Source of the DNA: Pelomyxa schiedti
Taxonomy: Eukaryota; Evosea; Pelobiontida; Pelomyxidae
DNA length: 54,542 nt
Reading direction: 5' to 3'
Assembly: GCA_020536535.1 (NCBI GenBank)
Contig: JAHLWZ010000140.1
Span: 1 to 54,542, forward strand
The notes beneath the pieces are model-generated. The model saw only the letters and a program-made list of their open reading frames with translations. It had not been told where the DNA came from and ran no database searches. This document shows positions 10,005-23,500 of the stretch, one piece after another. Numbering within the stretch: the stretch's first letter is position 1; every line of letters starts with the position of its first letter. The position numbers and the translations under genes were made by a program.

Positions 10005-13000
10005 TTAGAACTGGGGCACTATAAATTCAGATACTTCAAGCAAAACACTGTCCCTGGCAGCAGCTTGAACCTTTTTCATCTCAATAATAACATCGTCGCT
10101 GACACCACTCTCTGGGAAATTACTGTGGGAATATTAGTGAAGAATAGGGCATTAGAAAAAATAATAACCTTTCGGCCTTGAATGATAGAACCAATGCGGC
10201 TATTTGCGCCACATTTAGGGCATTTAGAATTGTTCCCCGAATAGCCGGATCGAGTACAATACTTTTATCAATTACCATCAAATTTGCTGCTTGCACACAA
10301 TGGTTCAGGAAAACCCTGTAAAAAGAGTAAGCATTTTGGTGTTTAGTAATAATAAGAGCAAACCGGGAGAGTTTAATGGGCCCATGAGTTGTAACAAACT
10401 CGTCAAGACGAGACAAGCCTAGTCTTATCTGGAAACCAGTACGGCATGTACCTGTAATAATGTCAGAACGGGATAACCACCGTCAAAGTGGGCAACATAG
10501 TTCTGGATGTGATATCAGATGGTTAAAAACGAGTGTGTTGATCCAAAATAGTATTTGGCAGAAGAATTGCAGGCAAACAGAGTCTGGCATATGTGCCTCA
10601 ACTGCATTTTGCAGTACTTCCGACAAAATCCCAATGATTGTTTTCGTATCACTTTTCTGACGAGGGCGCCTACTGCTTGCTGTTAGATTATAGCATTGAT
10701 ACATTTTCCGCTTACGCAGAAGGTCTCTGAAGATAGGCGGTCTCTGATTCAAGAATAGAGTGGATAACTAGTGGTTCTAAAGCCTGGAGAGATAGAAAGA
10801 GGGTTACTTGAGTTGTAATTTTGAAGATACCTTCTGAGTCCTTTGTACCGCTTGCATATATTGAGTGAACAGTAGATGTTGTAACTGGTATAGGAATTTA
10901 ATCCGGGGCTCTTCAGGTTCACGGTCAGCCGATTGTAGTATATACAACCTTTCTACATCTGGTATTGGTCTAAAAAAAAAGTTATGTGTTGCTACATTAA
11001 GTTTTAAGGCAACTGTTGATCTCCAGTTAACTTCTCATGAACGCCTTGAACAAGATGCCAAGTCGTTGTGAGCCAATAAAGGGACATTAGTTCATTATTC
11101 ATATGCACCTTGGGTAAGGTCATACTAGGAAATCGAGTTTTAGGGGATAACCCACTCTACTTGTACTCTCAATAGCCGAACAAATTGCATGGAAGAAAAA
11201 TCTGAGGAGTTCTTAAAGGGATAATATTTGGAAGCTTCATACTCATCAGGGGTTTCAAAACAATCTCTGTCTAATAATTTGTCAAGAACAGAAATTGCAG
11301 TCAGTGGAATTGGTGAAGTGCCAAAATTTGGTTTGTCAACGTGGAAAAACACCCGTTGGATCATTTCATACACTTGAATTTGCCATAGGAGAACTTCCTT
11401 TTGGGATTAAGGAAAAATTAGAACTTCACATTCATACATGAGGGACTGATGCTTCATCCTCCTCATCTAGTTTTGGGGTCATTGGCTAATAGGGAAACGG
11501 TGAATACTCAAAGGAAAGACATAATAATAACCTTTTTGGTACCCCCAGATTTACGTAGTCCTCCTGCCTGTATGAAACTAGCTTGGGCAAAACTGGGTGC
11601 CTTGGTTCTTTTTAGGAAGTCATTCTCATCCTTGAGTTTCTTCACTTCTGCCTCCAAAACTGTAGTCATTGGGGATTGGGATCGAGTCTTCCTGAGAGCA
11701 TCGTTTTCTTCCTTCAGTTTTTTCAAGTCTGCCGTGAACATTTTGGATTTGTCATCCAAAGCATTTTTGGTTTCAGAAAGCTTTTTGGTTAGCTTCTCGA
11801 TTTCAGCATGTGCCTCAGCTAACTCTTGCTCAGCCACTTTGAGAAGTGCTGCTTCCCCATGGCCTGGGTTTGGTGTACCAGATCCTGATGGGGTAGAAGG
11901 TAGTTTCAGTTGCTCTTTTAATTCTTCCCTCTGCTTCTTTAGCTCTTCCCGTTGTCGTACAAGAGATTGAACACACTCTTCACTTTCTTGGAGTTTGGCT
12001 TCTAACTCCTTTACTCTGCCTTCCAGCTGTGAATTCTTTTCACGTAAAGCCTGTATTTCATCCAAAGAACGAGCCTGTTTGCGGAAGCTATCTTCTTTGG
12101 CTTGGCTAGATTGAATCTCTGTGTTCAATTTCATTATTTCCGCTTCATAGCTCCTTTTGAGGTCTTGAATCTCTTGTTCCTTTATTGCTAGTTGCTGCTC
12201 AGTTGACACTAGTACTTCTTTGTTACTCTATGGATAGGTGATTTTGCTAAGAATTATAAGGTTTATAAAAAATACAGATTTCTTAGCTGCAGCTTTTCTC
12301 AATTTTTCTTGCAAAGTATCTCGGTCTTTTGCAGATTCTTCCATTTGTGAGCGCATTTTGGCAATTATCTGAGCATCTGCGGACTTCTCTATTTGAAGGT
12401 CAAATTGAAAATTTGATACACAAAAACGTACCTTGAAGTTCAATCATGAGAGAAGCCTGTGCTTTAATGAGTTTGTCTCTATCCTTGGTAACTAAATCAA
12501 GTTGTTCTTGTAAACTACTGTTTTCTTTTTTCCTTTCCGCCAATTCTTGTTTACTGTAATATGGTCAGCTCAAATATGCACTGGTAGGAGTGGATGGACA
12601 TGTAATACTATTTACTATCATTTCTGAGACTATGTTTCATATTCTTCGATTTAGTCAGTTGTTCCTTCCATTCGTCCCTCTCAGAGGTGAGAGACAAGAC
12701 AAGCGCACGTAGTTCTTTAACCACGGTTTGATCTACAGAAATGGTAAGGAATTGGAAAGAATGACAGTTGGCACCTGCGCCACTATCATTGAGACCACCA
12801 CCGGATGCGGCCAAATGCAACGCTAGTGCTGAAGGAGGGGGAGTGGGCAAGGAAGGCGTTGTTTGACGTAGTGAAGAAGAGTGCAGGGTATTGCTACCAG
12901 AGCTCCCTTGACTCCCGTTGGGATCTCCAAAGGCAGTCGCACTGGCACTGGAAGTTGTTGAAGTTTCAGTTGTAGATGCTGGTGTTGGTGCAGGAGAAGG

Positions 13001-13750
13001 GTCGTCATATCGGGCGAAATCGATGGCTTTCCCGTCGTCGTCACTGCCTGGGTCATCCTCACAGTGAACATCGGTCTGCTCGTCATCACTGTATTCCATT
13101 AGTTTTGATCAAAAAAGAAGATAGGACTTACCCAGAAATTCCAAGACTTTCAGACACAATTTTTATCTGTCGAAGGGTCATTTGCAGTGCATAAAAGTAC
13201 AAAGTACGAACATTAAGAGTATATATCGTATGCCGTGATAATTTCTTGGGAACTTGCAAGACACGGGATTCCGAACTGCCTGCAAGGCTCCCATACTCAG
13301 CCAAATTGATTTTAGTCTTTCCCAAGGTTGATTTTCTTCTTCCCTTATCCTAAATTATATTGTGGTTAAATGACAGTCTTGAATAAATCCCATTTTTGCA
13401 TTCCTTTTCGGCTTCCCTTAATTAACTCTGATATATTCTTCACTTAGAAACAAACAACAAACGAAAACACAAGGAAAAAACCAATTCCACACCTCACATA
13501 TTGAAATTGCCATGTACTTCTCCTCGTAACCCGTGGCGTTCCTGAAAAGTGTTCCCAGAATGATCACGCTGTGGTTCCACTCCGCAGTCCCGTTCTTGAC
13601 CGGCACAGTCTTGGTCACCCCCGCGTTCTCGCCCTTGCCGCCGCGCTTCCACGAAACGCACGCCTGCACGCCCTCGGGCAAGTTGCCGGCAGACACCAAC
13701 GTCACCTTGAACCTCAGTTTGACGCTCTCTCGCTTGTGCCGTGTTGCCAT
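10005..13750 (-). CDS. NT-C2, coiled-coil and DIL-domain protein
   Basis: Predicted membrane-traffic or cytoskeletal adaptor. The ATG at 13750 starts directly with the C2 domain of the EEIG1/EHBP1 N-terminal type: VKLRFKVTLVSAGNLPEGVQ, VSWKRGGK, AEWNHSV, and after an intron LGKTKINLAEYGSLAG. An acidic Ser/Pro/Thr-rich linker follows (about 13090-12770). A long charged coiled coil comes next (about 12720-11550), for example AEIEKLTKKLSETKNAL and VLEAEVKKLKDENDFLK. The C-terminal third (about 11370-10005) contains a DIL domain: VLQNAVEAHMPDS, the hallmark QILFWINTLVFNHLI, then LGLSRLDEFV, ending in VLLEVSEFIVPQF and TAA at 10005-10007. DIL domains are the globular cargo-binding tails of myosin V and also occur in afadin/RADIL proteins; NT-C2 domains occur in Rab effectors. 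There is no motor domain, so this is not a myosin. It is about 1,000 residues in many exons. Confidence 0.82.
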
Positions 13751-14500
13751 TTACTTGGGTTCGGTGCTGGATGGAGCTGATGCTGCTGGCACAGACGGCT
13801 GTAAATTGGGGATTGTGGGTGGTGGGTGCGGTTTGTTGTTGATGTTGCTGGTGTGGTGGCGACGAGGGCGAAACGACAACCACCGCAATAAGTTTTCAGT
13901 TTTTGGTTGGTTTTAGTGCCGTTTTTCCACTCTTTTTCCCTTCCTGAAAATGATGTTTTTCTTTCAGAAGAGTGGGTCCTCTCATACACGGTGTCCCCAC
14001 TCTACGATCCTTGTATTACGAAAGAATCCGTGGATAGGCCCTCCGTCTTCTGAAGAAAAACCAACAACCTGATTTACCCACCCTCAATGCACAGAGTGGA
14101 TAATACAAACCAGTTTTCAGCAGGGGCAACGTTTGTGCAGGTGGTGGTTGTGGTAGGGGCCAGCTGTACTTCAGTCCCCGCCGTCCTCTTACCGGTGGCG
14201 GTGCCGTACTTAGTGCCACTAAGTGCTGGTGTTGTTTTTGTTGGTGCTGATGCACTGGGCCCGGTTGTGGCTGGAGTCGTCGGAGTGGGAGCGGGCCGGG
14301 ACTCGGTCTCGGGTCCTGGTCCTGGGCTTGTCCCGTACCGTACGTCGTCACTGTGGCGGGGGGGGTCGCTCCTGACGCACCACGAGCGAGTTCTGCTGTC
14401 GGGCGGGAGGGGCCGATGGTGAGCACCGCACGCTGACGGGGCTCGCGGGCAAAAAAAAAAAAAACTTGCAGCGAGTGTGGAGCTGGATTCGAATTCAACA
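13751..14500. other. GC-rich low-complexity upstream region
   Basis: GC-rich and repetitive sequence upstream of the NT-C2/DIL gene. On the minus strand it encodes an open Pro/Thr/Ala-rich stretch (for example PAPTPTTPATTGPSASAPTK, about 14400-14090) that ends at a good gtaaat donor; this could be a 5' exon or UTR exon of the DIL gene. On the plus strand the same bases give a Val/Gly/Ala-rich ORF (14087-14422) followed by a gtgagc...ttgcag intron-like segment. Composition alone makes both strands look open, so neither is called as a gene. Confidence 0.4.
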
Positions 14501-16140
14501 AGCCCAATTACAGCAGCAGCAAGCAGTTCAGGCGAGATAGGGCAGTCTTCAAACCCAGTAGTTCAGCCAACTATTAATTATTAATGGCACCCACTTTGCT
14601 TGATATCTAGGCCGTTTCCAGAGCACTCAATCCGCCATGTGCGGTTCCTTCACCATCAATGATCATCGGCAACTTTGTTGGAAAGACAACAAAAAAGAGA
14701 GGTGAAGGTCTGTGATCATCCAAACAACGGAAGAAGAGTTTTTCTGTTGGTTCTGAACCAGCCTTATTGCCAGCCTTGTTGTCACACAAAAGTAGCAGCT
14801 TCTCACACACAGGGATAGCAGCCCCATGATAGTGCTTACATGAATCAAGATCCAATTGATGTTCATCTGGCACACCAAGATGAAATTGATGCGTTTTGTC
14901 AACTAAATGATGAGCACCAAGGGACTATGCTTGTGGCTGGGGGGATTGCAGTGGTGAGGCAAAGGCTGAGGAGAACCAGAGGTACTTCAGCAAAGTGATC
15001 AGCCCTACAAGTGCTTTTCCATAAAAGGAGTTACATAGGTGCTTCCACTGAAGTGAGATAAAGAGGAACAAAGTGTCTATTTTTGTTAATCTGGTGAAAG
15101 GGTGTAAGCCTAGGTTTTGCCCCTCAATACTGATGAGACAGCACAGTATCAGATTTCATTGAATTCCCAGAAGTATATGAGGAGCACAATAAAGAAGAGA
15201 TAGGAAACCACACAAAAGTGGCTCACTTTTGTGTGGAGAATACTGCTGCTGTTCTGTAAAGGGGCATTGTTCACTGGAGTGTGCAGCCAGAAAATCATCT
15301 GCCTTAATGTTGGGAGGAAGCCTGCTCAGAGTGTGTCACGGCAGTTCAAAAGCCATGAGCAATTTTGAGACCTCTTGGAATTACCCTATCCCAATGGCAG
15401 GAAGATGTCACTGGGGCCCACACAGCAGCATTGCAAGTGGGGAAGTGCTCAAGATAATTGTCTCAATCAGACCTGCCAACAGACACCAACACAATGTACA
15501 AACTCAAGATATGAGGTGTCCAGAAAACTACAACAGAATCTTGTGAATATTATGATGTCACTTCCTCTGGTGATTTTATGGTGGAGAAACTGCTCAGGAC
15601 AGATTCCAATGCAGCTGCCTTCAGCAAGTGCAGTACCAGATACACAACTCCATGCCACAGGAACAACAACCTCATCATTGACTTCAAGTGGTTCTTCTGT
15701 AACACCAACAAACATGGTTATGAAGGTACTTTTCAACTGCTCAACAGACAATACTGTGGCAGAAATACATGTTTGAGTGTGTGGTCCTCTCCTTGGTTCC
15801 CAATCACCCAAATGTGATCCACCCCAATTTTTGTTCCTACTGCATTGCTTTAATTCACCAACTTCTCAAGAAGATACCAAGTGACAAAAAGTATCTCAGG
15901 GAGGAACTGTGTGACCACAAGTCACTGGCAATCACTCTCTCTTCGACCTCATTGGGAATGATGATGAACAACTGGCTCAGAAGGTGGTTGAAGTGGCACA
16001 GAATCTTTTCATTCAAGGACTAAAGGCAATTGACTCACATTTAGTTTGTCATGAACCAATGTAACAAGTAGGAATGTAGCAAAATGCTCTCCTGCTACAC
16101 TCACACAAGTTCACCCCGACAAATCAGCCAGTGCTGCCCA
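14501..16140 (+). other. broken coding remains, unidentified
   Basis: This 1.6-kb stretch has plus-strand coding-like segments interrupted by stops and frame changes. Examples are IDAFCQLNDEHQGTMLVAGG (about 14870-14960), YDVTSSGDFMVEKLLRTDSN (about 15555-15625), FECVVLSLVPNHPNVIHP (about 15770-15830) and, after a one- or two-base frame change near 15925, FDLIGNDDEQLAQKVVEVAQ (about 15938-16000) ending at a stop near 16060. The pieces read like one soluble helical protein that has decayed, or one whose introns I cannot place. I do not recognise the family, and no ATG-to-stop model works. Confidence 0.35.
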
Positions 16141-16314
16141 AGCCATCCAATCACTTGACCCCTCATAAAAAGTGTTTCCCCAGAATCCTTGATCCTCTCT
16201 GTTCCTCGCAGTAAGGTGATTCTGAGGTCAGTTTTCTACCTTTGATTTTTTTTTCCACGTTTGCAAACAAGGAAACGAAGAACCGGGAAAAACACAAAAA
16301 AGCACAGTTCCAAA

Positions 16315-17211
16315 ATGTCATCGGCGGGGGATGCTGCAGCAGGTGACCCAAACACCAAGAAGAAGGTCGACTCGGGGGACAACGAGTCCATCCCATACAG
16401 TGACAGGTTTGACAAAATGATGTCCGCCTATTCCACATGTAAATGCCATGTCTCCAAAACTTTGGTGATTTAATGAAAATGCCTGCGTGCCTGCTTTAAT
16501 CACGCGTGCCTCCTCGATTTTTTTTGTTTTGATTTGGTTGGTGCAATGGGGTGTTCTTTGATTCACTGACTTCTTCTATTCTATGAAACAATATATTTTT
16601 AAATAGCAGGACTTTTGTCTGCTCTGAATGCTGGTTTTGCATTGGGAATTCTTCCAACCGTGATTTCGTTTGAGCCACAAGACACCTTCCATAAGTTATT
16701 ATTGTCAATCTCACGACTACTTATTCTGATCGTTGTACTCTTCAACTCTATGGGTGTGCTGGTGCAATCAATGGTGGTGTTTTATTTTAACCAACTCTAG
16801 TATGTATTTATCCGTTTTTCTCCTTTCTTTCAATACAATTTAACGAGATATTTATCGTACTTTTTATTTAACATATTACCACTAGCCAAAAGACTGATGA
16901 GCGAACAGTAGAAGATTTGAGGGAAATGACAAAGACAATAAGGGAGAGGTCACACCGAGTTTGCCTATATAGCACCCCACTTTTTGCTCTTTCCCTAGGG
17001 CTGTACCTTACAAGTACAGGGTCACACCTCCTGGGAGCAATAGTCATTGGTACCGATCAAATATAAACTTATCAGTGAAGTTTGCCTACACTTACACATT
17101 CTAGGCTCTTCATACTATCTCCTCACAATTTTGAATGAAATCCGGTGGGCCTTTAAAAAAATACTAGCAGATTACAGAAAGAAGCATACTGCAGCTGCAA
17201 AAAAGGATTAA
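16315..17211 (+). CDS. small multi-pass membrane protein
   Basis: A four-exon gene for a protein of about 195 residues. Exons are 16315-16438, 16607-16799, 16886-17049 and 17105-17211, and all joins keep the frame. The N-terminus (MSSAGDAAAGDPNTKKKVDS) is hydrophilic. Hydrophobic segments follow: GLLSALNAGFALGILPTVI, LLLSISRLLILIVVLFNSMG running on to VLVQSMVVFYF, LYSTPLFALSLGLYLTSTG and LLGAIVIGSSYYLLTIL. The C-terminus is Lys-rich (FKKILADYRKKHTAAAKKD). This gives about four membrane spans with a charged loop (DERTVEDLREMTKTIRERS) between spans two and three. A lysine-rich cytosolic tail would fit an ER or endomembrane protein, but I recognise no family. It sits upstream of, and in the same direction as, the dynein gene. 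Confidence 0.65.
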
Positions 17212-17510
17212 GTCTGTACCAATTCTCCATTGGCCTTCTTCCAACTATTTTTCAGGTTGCCTTTTTGCCTAGCAGTGAGACTGAAGTACGTATCTAGTCA
17301 ATATAAAAATAAACCTACAAAAAGAAACCAATACTCCCTGATTTGTGGGCGTAATTCTCTTTGCTATTGATAGTTTTGATAATGTTACCATGGTCATTTA
17401 GTTCTTGGGAGGCAGTCTCTCCCTTTACAAAAAGATACATTCTTTGTTCATTTACGAGACTCCGGTGATTTTTTTTTTTTTTTAGCGTAAAAAAGAATTT
17501 CATCGAAAAA

Positions 17511-20500
17511 ATGCAACCCTCACCAACCACGACACCCAGAGCAACGCCAATTCGCGTAGTCAATGTCAATTGCCCGTCCAATTCCATTGGAAATGGCAAT
17601 AGCAACAGCGCCGCAGCCAATGCAAACGGCGAGCACACCAGCAGCAGTTGCAACTGCAATGGCAACAGAACAAGCGGTGGTGCCATCACTAATGTCGATT
17701 GGAGTGGCTGTGGCGAAATTAGTGCGCGGGACAGGTTGGTGGCGTATCACACCAGGTTGGTCAACGAGAAGAGAATGAAGAAAAAGCTGCAAGAGCAGGA
17801 CATCCAGTTGGTATTCTATTTCAATTCAATTCACACCAATTGGGATTGCGTTTCCACTTGCGCAAAGTTAGAACATGCACAACAACAAAGACAAAAACAA
17901 AACAAAACAAAAGTTGCAATACATCCCATGAAGGAGAGAGATACTGCCAATTTGGTGGCTTTGATTTCTCGTTTTGACCAAAATAAAACAAACAGAGGAT
18001 GAGAAAGGATGTTGAATTGACAGGTGTAGCACGAAAACGGCCTAAGACTTTGGTACCTCTTGTGGTATATTTCATACTTCAATTAGTACCAACTAAGGTT
18101 ATATTTCCAATATTCAAACTGGAAAAAAGATGGAGTATCCAATGGTGTCTAGGTCACTCTTTGTTGGTGCTATCCCCAGCAAGGAGCTAAATAGTATTGG
18201 AGAGAAGCCCAATTGTCAGTCCCTTCAACTGAGAGGAAATACGCATTTCCCCTGTACACCACTGGCATTCAAGTATTACACTCCAGTCCTTCTATACACC
18301 CGTAACTTCAATTGAAACCAGGAACTATATCCAAGAAGGGGTGTGTGAGTCAGATAGTTTAGTGTCCTTTTTCCCACTTGATTATTTTGATGACCTGACA
18401 TTTGAATCTAAGTCTCCCCAGGTAGTCTACCCTATGTAGATATATCCCTCCAAGCACTAATTTAATCTCAGGAATGGCTTAGAAGTAGTTGCCGTGGATT
18501 TACTCGGTGGTACGATACAGAAAATGCATGGCATTGGGTTGAGTGTTCCGTAATTGACTACTCTCTAAAGAGGGACCAATATCTCATTGAATGGACAGCG
18601 GCACAGAAAAGAAAATATGTTTCAAGGTTGTCTCACCTGAAGTCAATATTCCCCTTAGTTTGGTTTTTCCCCTTAGGCTAAACTTACGATTTGTGGAAGA
18701 AGACCCAGAGGTTTTCAACCATAGATTAGTTTGTGCTTTGTTATCTAGGCTTTTCTATGAAACTTTCCTTGTATGTGAGGAAGGGAATGTATTTATTTCT
18801 CAAGGCCGCTTTTGTAGGGGAGGGAAACTAGATTGAATATGAAAAAACTTCACAGTATGCCCCAACTTCCTGACTCAGTATTGGAGGGCATCAAAAAACG
18901 CCTGAAACCAGTGAAAAAACTGAGGCAGGAAACCTTCACACAGTTACAAAACTTGGTACATAACTTTAATAGATAGTTATCTAAACTATACCAGATAAAA
19001 CTGGACTATCAAAGAATTCAAAAGCGCTTAGAGTATAATGTTCGACATCCTCCAGAAGAAGACTTCCCAGAAGCTTTGTGCCCAATACTTCTTGATGTGC
19101 TAAAAGAATCCTGCCCAAAGTAGTTATATTTTCCCTCAGCTTCTATTTGAATCCTTATGCAATCTAGACCAACTGATTCGTTGCTTTGTAAGACAGCAAT
19201 TCCCCCAAGTGATTCTGCATTCACGTTCACAGCAACTTTCTCACTAATATCCACACAACTCCTTCACACATCACACAATATCCTGTGCACTCTGCAAAAT
19301 GTGTGGGCAACATTGTGCGAGCTTCAACCAAAGCGTTTGCTTTGCACAACTGCTCAATTGCATGCTACTCCCATTATGAGCCCTTATGCGAAAAGACCAA
19401 CAACTTTAGCGGACTTCAGAGATGGACAGTCTGCTCTCTGTCAAGCCACCATTGATTATGTAAAAAAAGAGTAAGAAACCCATTGCACCTTGCCAAATAT
19501 TTACAAAGTCAGTGTACAACCAATTATAACTGGGTTTCTCATACATGCTATCAATGAAGAAGCTCACAGTACTGAAAATATGTACTTTGGGAGCAGCGCC
19601 TGCTGCATCAAATTGCTTACATTATGTAATCTAATGCTGTCGGATACACTAAAGGAAATAGTCTTGCTGTCAGGTAGATATTTGACACAACTTATTGCTC
19701 TAATTCCCCCAGTTCAAGGCTATTGCGACTATTTCTTGTCCTATGATCAAGCACTGCAACAAACTGCTGCAGATCTATCAAAATCACCCTCTCAGACACA
19801 CATCCCTACTTGGGTTATGGTACTTTTGTAATTTTTTTCTCCTCTTCTCACTTCTATATTGCAGGGTCAAATACAATTTCCACCCATCTTCTGCTTAAAC
19901 ATAAATTTTCATGAAGGCCGCCTTGTCTTTAATCCTCCCTTACAAGATTTCCTTCATACAGTGTCTCAAATAGTAAATGACATGATACTTTTTACCAAGG
20001 TTTGTGCCTCTACAAACAGTTGTTAGTTAATCTTTCAATTTAGTCTATTCCCTCCATTGAAGTACCAACAATTGATATCAAATATCACCATTCTTTTCTT
20101 GACATACTAGAAGAAAACGATCCTCTTGTGCAGGGCATTGTGTACAAAATAAATCAATGTCTTCGTATCCTTCTCCTTTACTTTGTGAAGAGCCTTTTCT
20201 CCTTTACTCTCTGAAGAAAGACATTTTAGTCTTGCAGAAGCATTCCGCGATTTAATTGCAAAAGAATATGAGCCTCTCCTTACAATCACAGGAGAGTTCA
20301 GCAAAAAAACAGTATAAAAATTCAAGTCATACTCAGAAATAACTCTGATAGGACTCCCTTGCAAGTCTGAAGTTAGAAATTGACAATATTATGCAGAAGG
20401 AAGAAGCACTCAAGTGCAAGTATGCCAACTTTTATTTCTTCAAGATAATTATCCTCTAGACTCGACACATATACTTTACTGGGAATATTTCTTCTTGATT

Positions 20501-23500
20501 GCAAACAAGTAAAGGATAAACTTGCATCAATCTTCAAAAACCATCGCATTGACACCTTGGATAACTTGCACAGACAAGCCTATGATGAATTAACAAGACT
20601 CACACAACTGTTTCTTTCTCACCTATTTTCTTCTCTCTAAAAACCAGTCAGGTATCAAGATACATTTGACATACTAACAAGAAAGCCATCAACTCCCTCC
20701 GAACTTTCCCAAGTTAAAAAGGTTGCAGATAACGTTGTTTCCGAGTTACCACATTGGAATTGCCAGAATGTATCAGTCATGGAACAGTACCAGGCAACTT
20801 TGCTTTCTTTTTAAGGTAATATAAAGGATGAAAAGTTATTAGAAGATTTTGGTTATGATATTTGTTCTGCGGAATTTAATCAAAAATGGAGCCTTCTTGG
20901 TTGGCCCTCCAGGTTGAAGCAAGTACTGTTCAGTGTTGAAAAAAGTTTGTGAGCCTAACTTCCTAATCAACTCATTTTTTGATCCAGTCACCTCCATTGA
21001 AAGAGTGAATATGATTCGGGACCTGGGAGCCAATAAAAAGGTTGACAAACTATTTTTTTCTTCCCTCCCTCACCATGAATAGGCAATGGCTGAACGGCTG
21101 CATAACCTTGATGCAACAATTAAAAAGCTTGAGAAGTTTGGTAGTATTGATCATGCATTAGCCGTAAACACTTTGTGAATTTAACAAAACTGAAACACTT
21201 CCAGGCTGGTGAACAAGTTAGACAGATACAAAAGGAATTAAATGAGGTTTTAGAACAGGCTGAGGCCTTCTGTACCCATGAAAAACTTTTTGACTTGAAA
21301 TCTTCTGATTTAAAGTCTACAGTGCAGCAAGTCCTGAGTGAATTTGAACCGTGTGTCTTTTCTCCTCTAATCCCTCTGAAAGTTTCCAGCACATTTACAC
21401 TATGGTCGTCAGCTTCAAACTGGATCATACAATACAACAATTGGCTGCAATCAGCATTCACATCTCTAAATGTGGAGCAGATGAGCAAATTATTGGCTAT
21501 TTGTTCACAAATTGCCATACGCCTCTTGAAGCAGTTTAAAGGAAAAAAAGAAAGTTTGCATGGTGTGACTGCACAGTATAAACAAAAAGTAAGTGCAAAC
21601 TTCATTTCTTGGGTTGACCTTTCCTAGATTGATGCATTCAAAGTGAAAATGCCTTTACTCCTGAAGCTTCGTCATCAAGGTGTTAGACAAAGGCACTGGG
21701 AGGCCATTGCTCAGGAACTTGGTTTCACATGTGAGTTGTTGCTGTCACTTATTCCTTACCACTATTCAGTGCCGACTGGGGAAAAGTCTCATGAATTTTC
21801 CCTTGGATTTGTACTTAATTTGAACCTCGAAACACACCTAGACACAATTTCCAGAATAATTGATGTTGCCATACATGAGCATACTATTGAGAGAGCTTTA
21901 GACAAGTACTCAAATTGATAGTGCACAACAGTACCAATTTATATAAGGATGAATGCTGAGCTGCGAAATTACACTCTCAAATATTCCAGTTTGAAAGAAA
22001 CTGGGTCCCTTTTCATACACTCCACTGAAGAGCTTCTTGATGTAGTGGAGGATCAATGGATTCGGCTTCAAACGATGCTAACATCTCCCTATATTGAACC
22101 TTTCTTGGTAATGTAATCATCACCTGTTTATTTAACTCTTGGCAGCCTATTGCCAATACGTGGAAGTCCAAACTTGACCAAGTTCGGACTATTATGCTGG
22201 TTTGGGTGCAATTACAAAAGAATTGGATGTATTTGGGTCCAATTTTTAGTTCTCCTGAAATAAAATCTGAGCTTCCTTCTGAAACCAGAAAGTGTGAGAG
22301 CCTTTGTTTTGGAACTTGATTGATTTCCAATAATAGGTTTTTTGCAGTTGATGCCCTATGGAATAAACTTTTAGATTTGGTGAGAGTAAATCCCAAAATT
22401 CTTAGTGTGTGCTCCCGTGAAGGTTTACTCAAGCAGCTGGAGGAATGCAACAAAGTCCTAGAAATGGTGCATTCTGCTCTAAAGGAGTTTCTTGAAATCA
22501 AGCGCGGGCGGTTCAATAGATTCTACTTTCTCTCTAATGATGATCTTCTCACAATTCTGGCTCATGCTAGAGGTATCTTACCTGGGCACCTTCATCATGC
22601 TCACATTTACACTTAGACCCCACATCCATTCAGCCATATCTCAAGAAGTGTTTCGAAAATGTAAATGAGCTTGAGTTTTTATCCAGTGGGTCAAATAATC
22701 AACTAGAAATCCGAAGTGCAGTAAGTTCTGATGGCGAGAAGTTGGTTCTAGAGGAGGTGAGGACTATTCCAATTGGCATCAACTAAGTTTTGAAGGTTGT
22801 ATCAACAGCAGTGAAAGATATAGAAACCTGGCTGCTAGAGTTTGATGCTGCACTAAAGCACACCTTACACCAAAGGTTAAGTCAAGCCCTCGCCTCCTAT
22901 CATCAATCATCACGTGAGAAATGGCTTGCTATGTGGCCAGGTTGCTCTAAGCTAAACTAAATGTGAGACCTTCTAATGAACAGTACAGCACAAATTGTCT
23001 TGTTGGCCAACCAAATAATTTTTACTCAGCGAGTGACAAGGGCACTATCCACACAATCCACTCGTGAGCTGCAAAACATTAAAGTGCAACTAGCAGAAAC
23101 ATTGAACTATATAACCTCTAAGTACTTTTCTCTTTTTTTCCCAGGTTCACTGAAGGATTTAGGTCAAGGGAATTTTCTTTGGAACAAAAAATGACTACCA
23201 GTGCTTTGATTGTCATGGAAGTTCACAATCGTGACATAATTTCTGAACTTCTTTGTGCTGAATATATGAGTGAAACAACCCTGGAGTGGCTCCAGCACCT
23301 GAGGTATTACTGGGAAGAAGACAACTGCTTTGTTAGGATGCTGCAGTGGGAACAGTCTTATGCGTATGTAGTTATGGTAAGGCCTTACAAAGAGTTTCTG
23401 AAATGTTCCACTAGATATGAATATCTGGGAAATACATCCAGACTTGTTATTACGCCACTTACTGATCGTGTATATCGCACTTTGACTAATGCTCTGCACC

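Noticed and set aside
14087-14422. Plus-strand Val/Gly/Ala-rich ORF with a following intron-like segment
   Set aside because: It is the mirror of a Pro/Thr-rich minus frame; low complexity explains openness on both strands and no family fits.
18841-23200. Possible pseudogene status of the dynein tail because of many frame changes
   Set aside because: The changes inspected coincide with short GT-AG introns, and the motor domain downstream is fully conserved, so normal splicing is the simpler reading.
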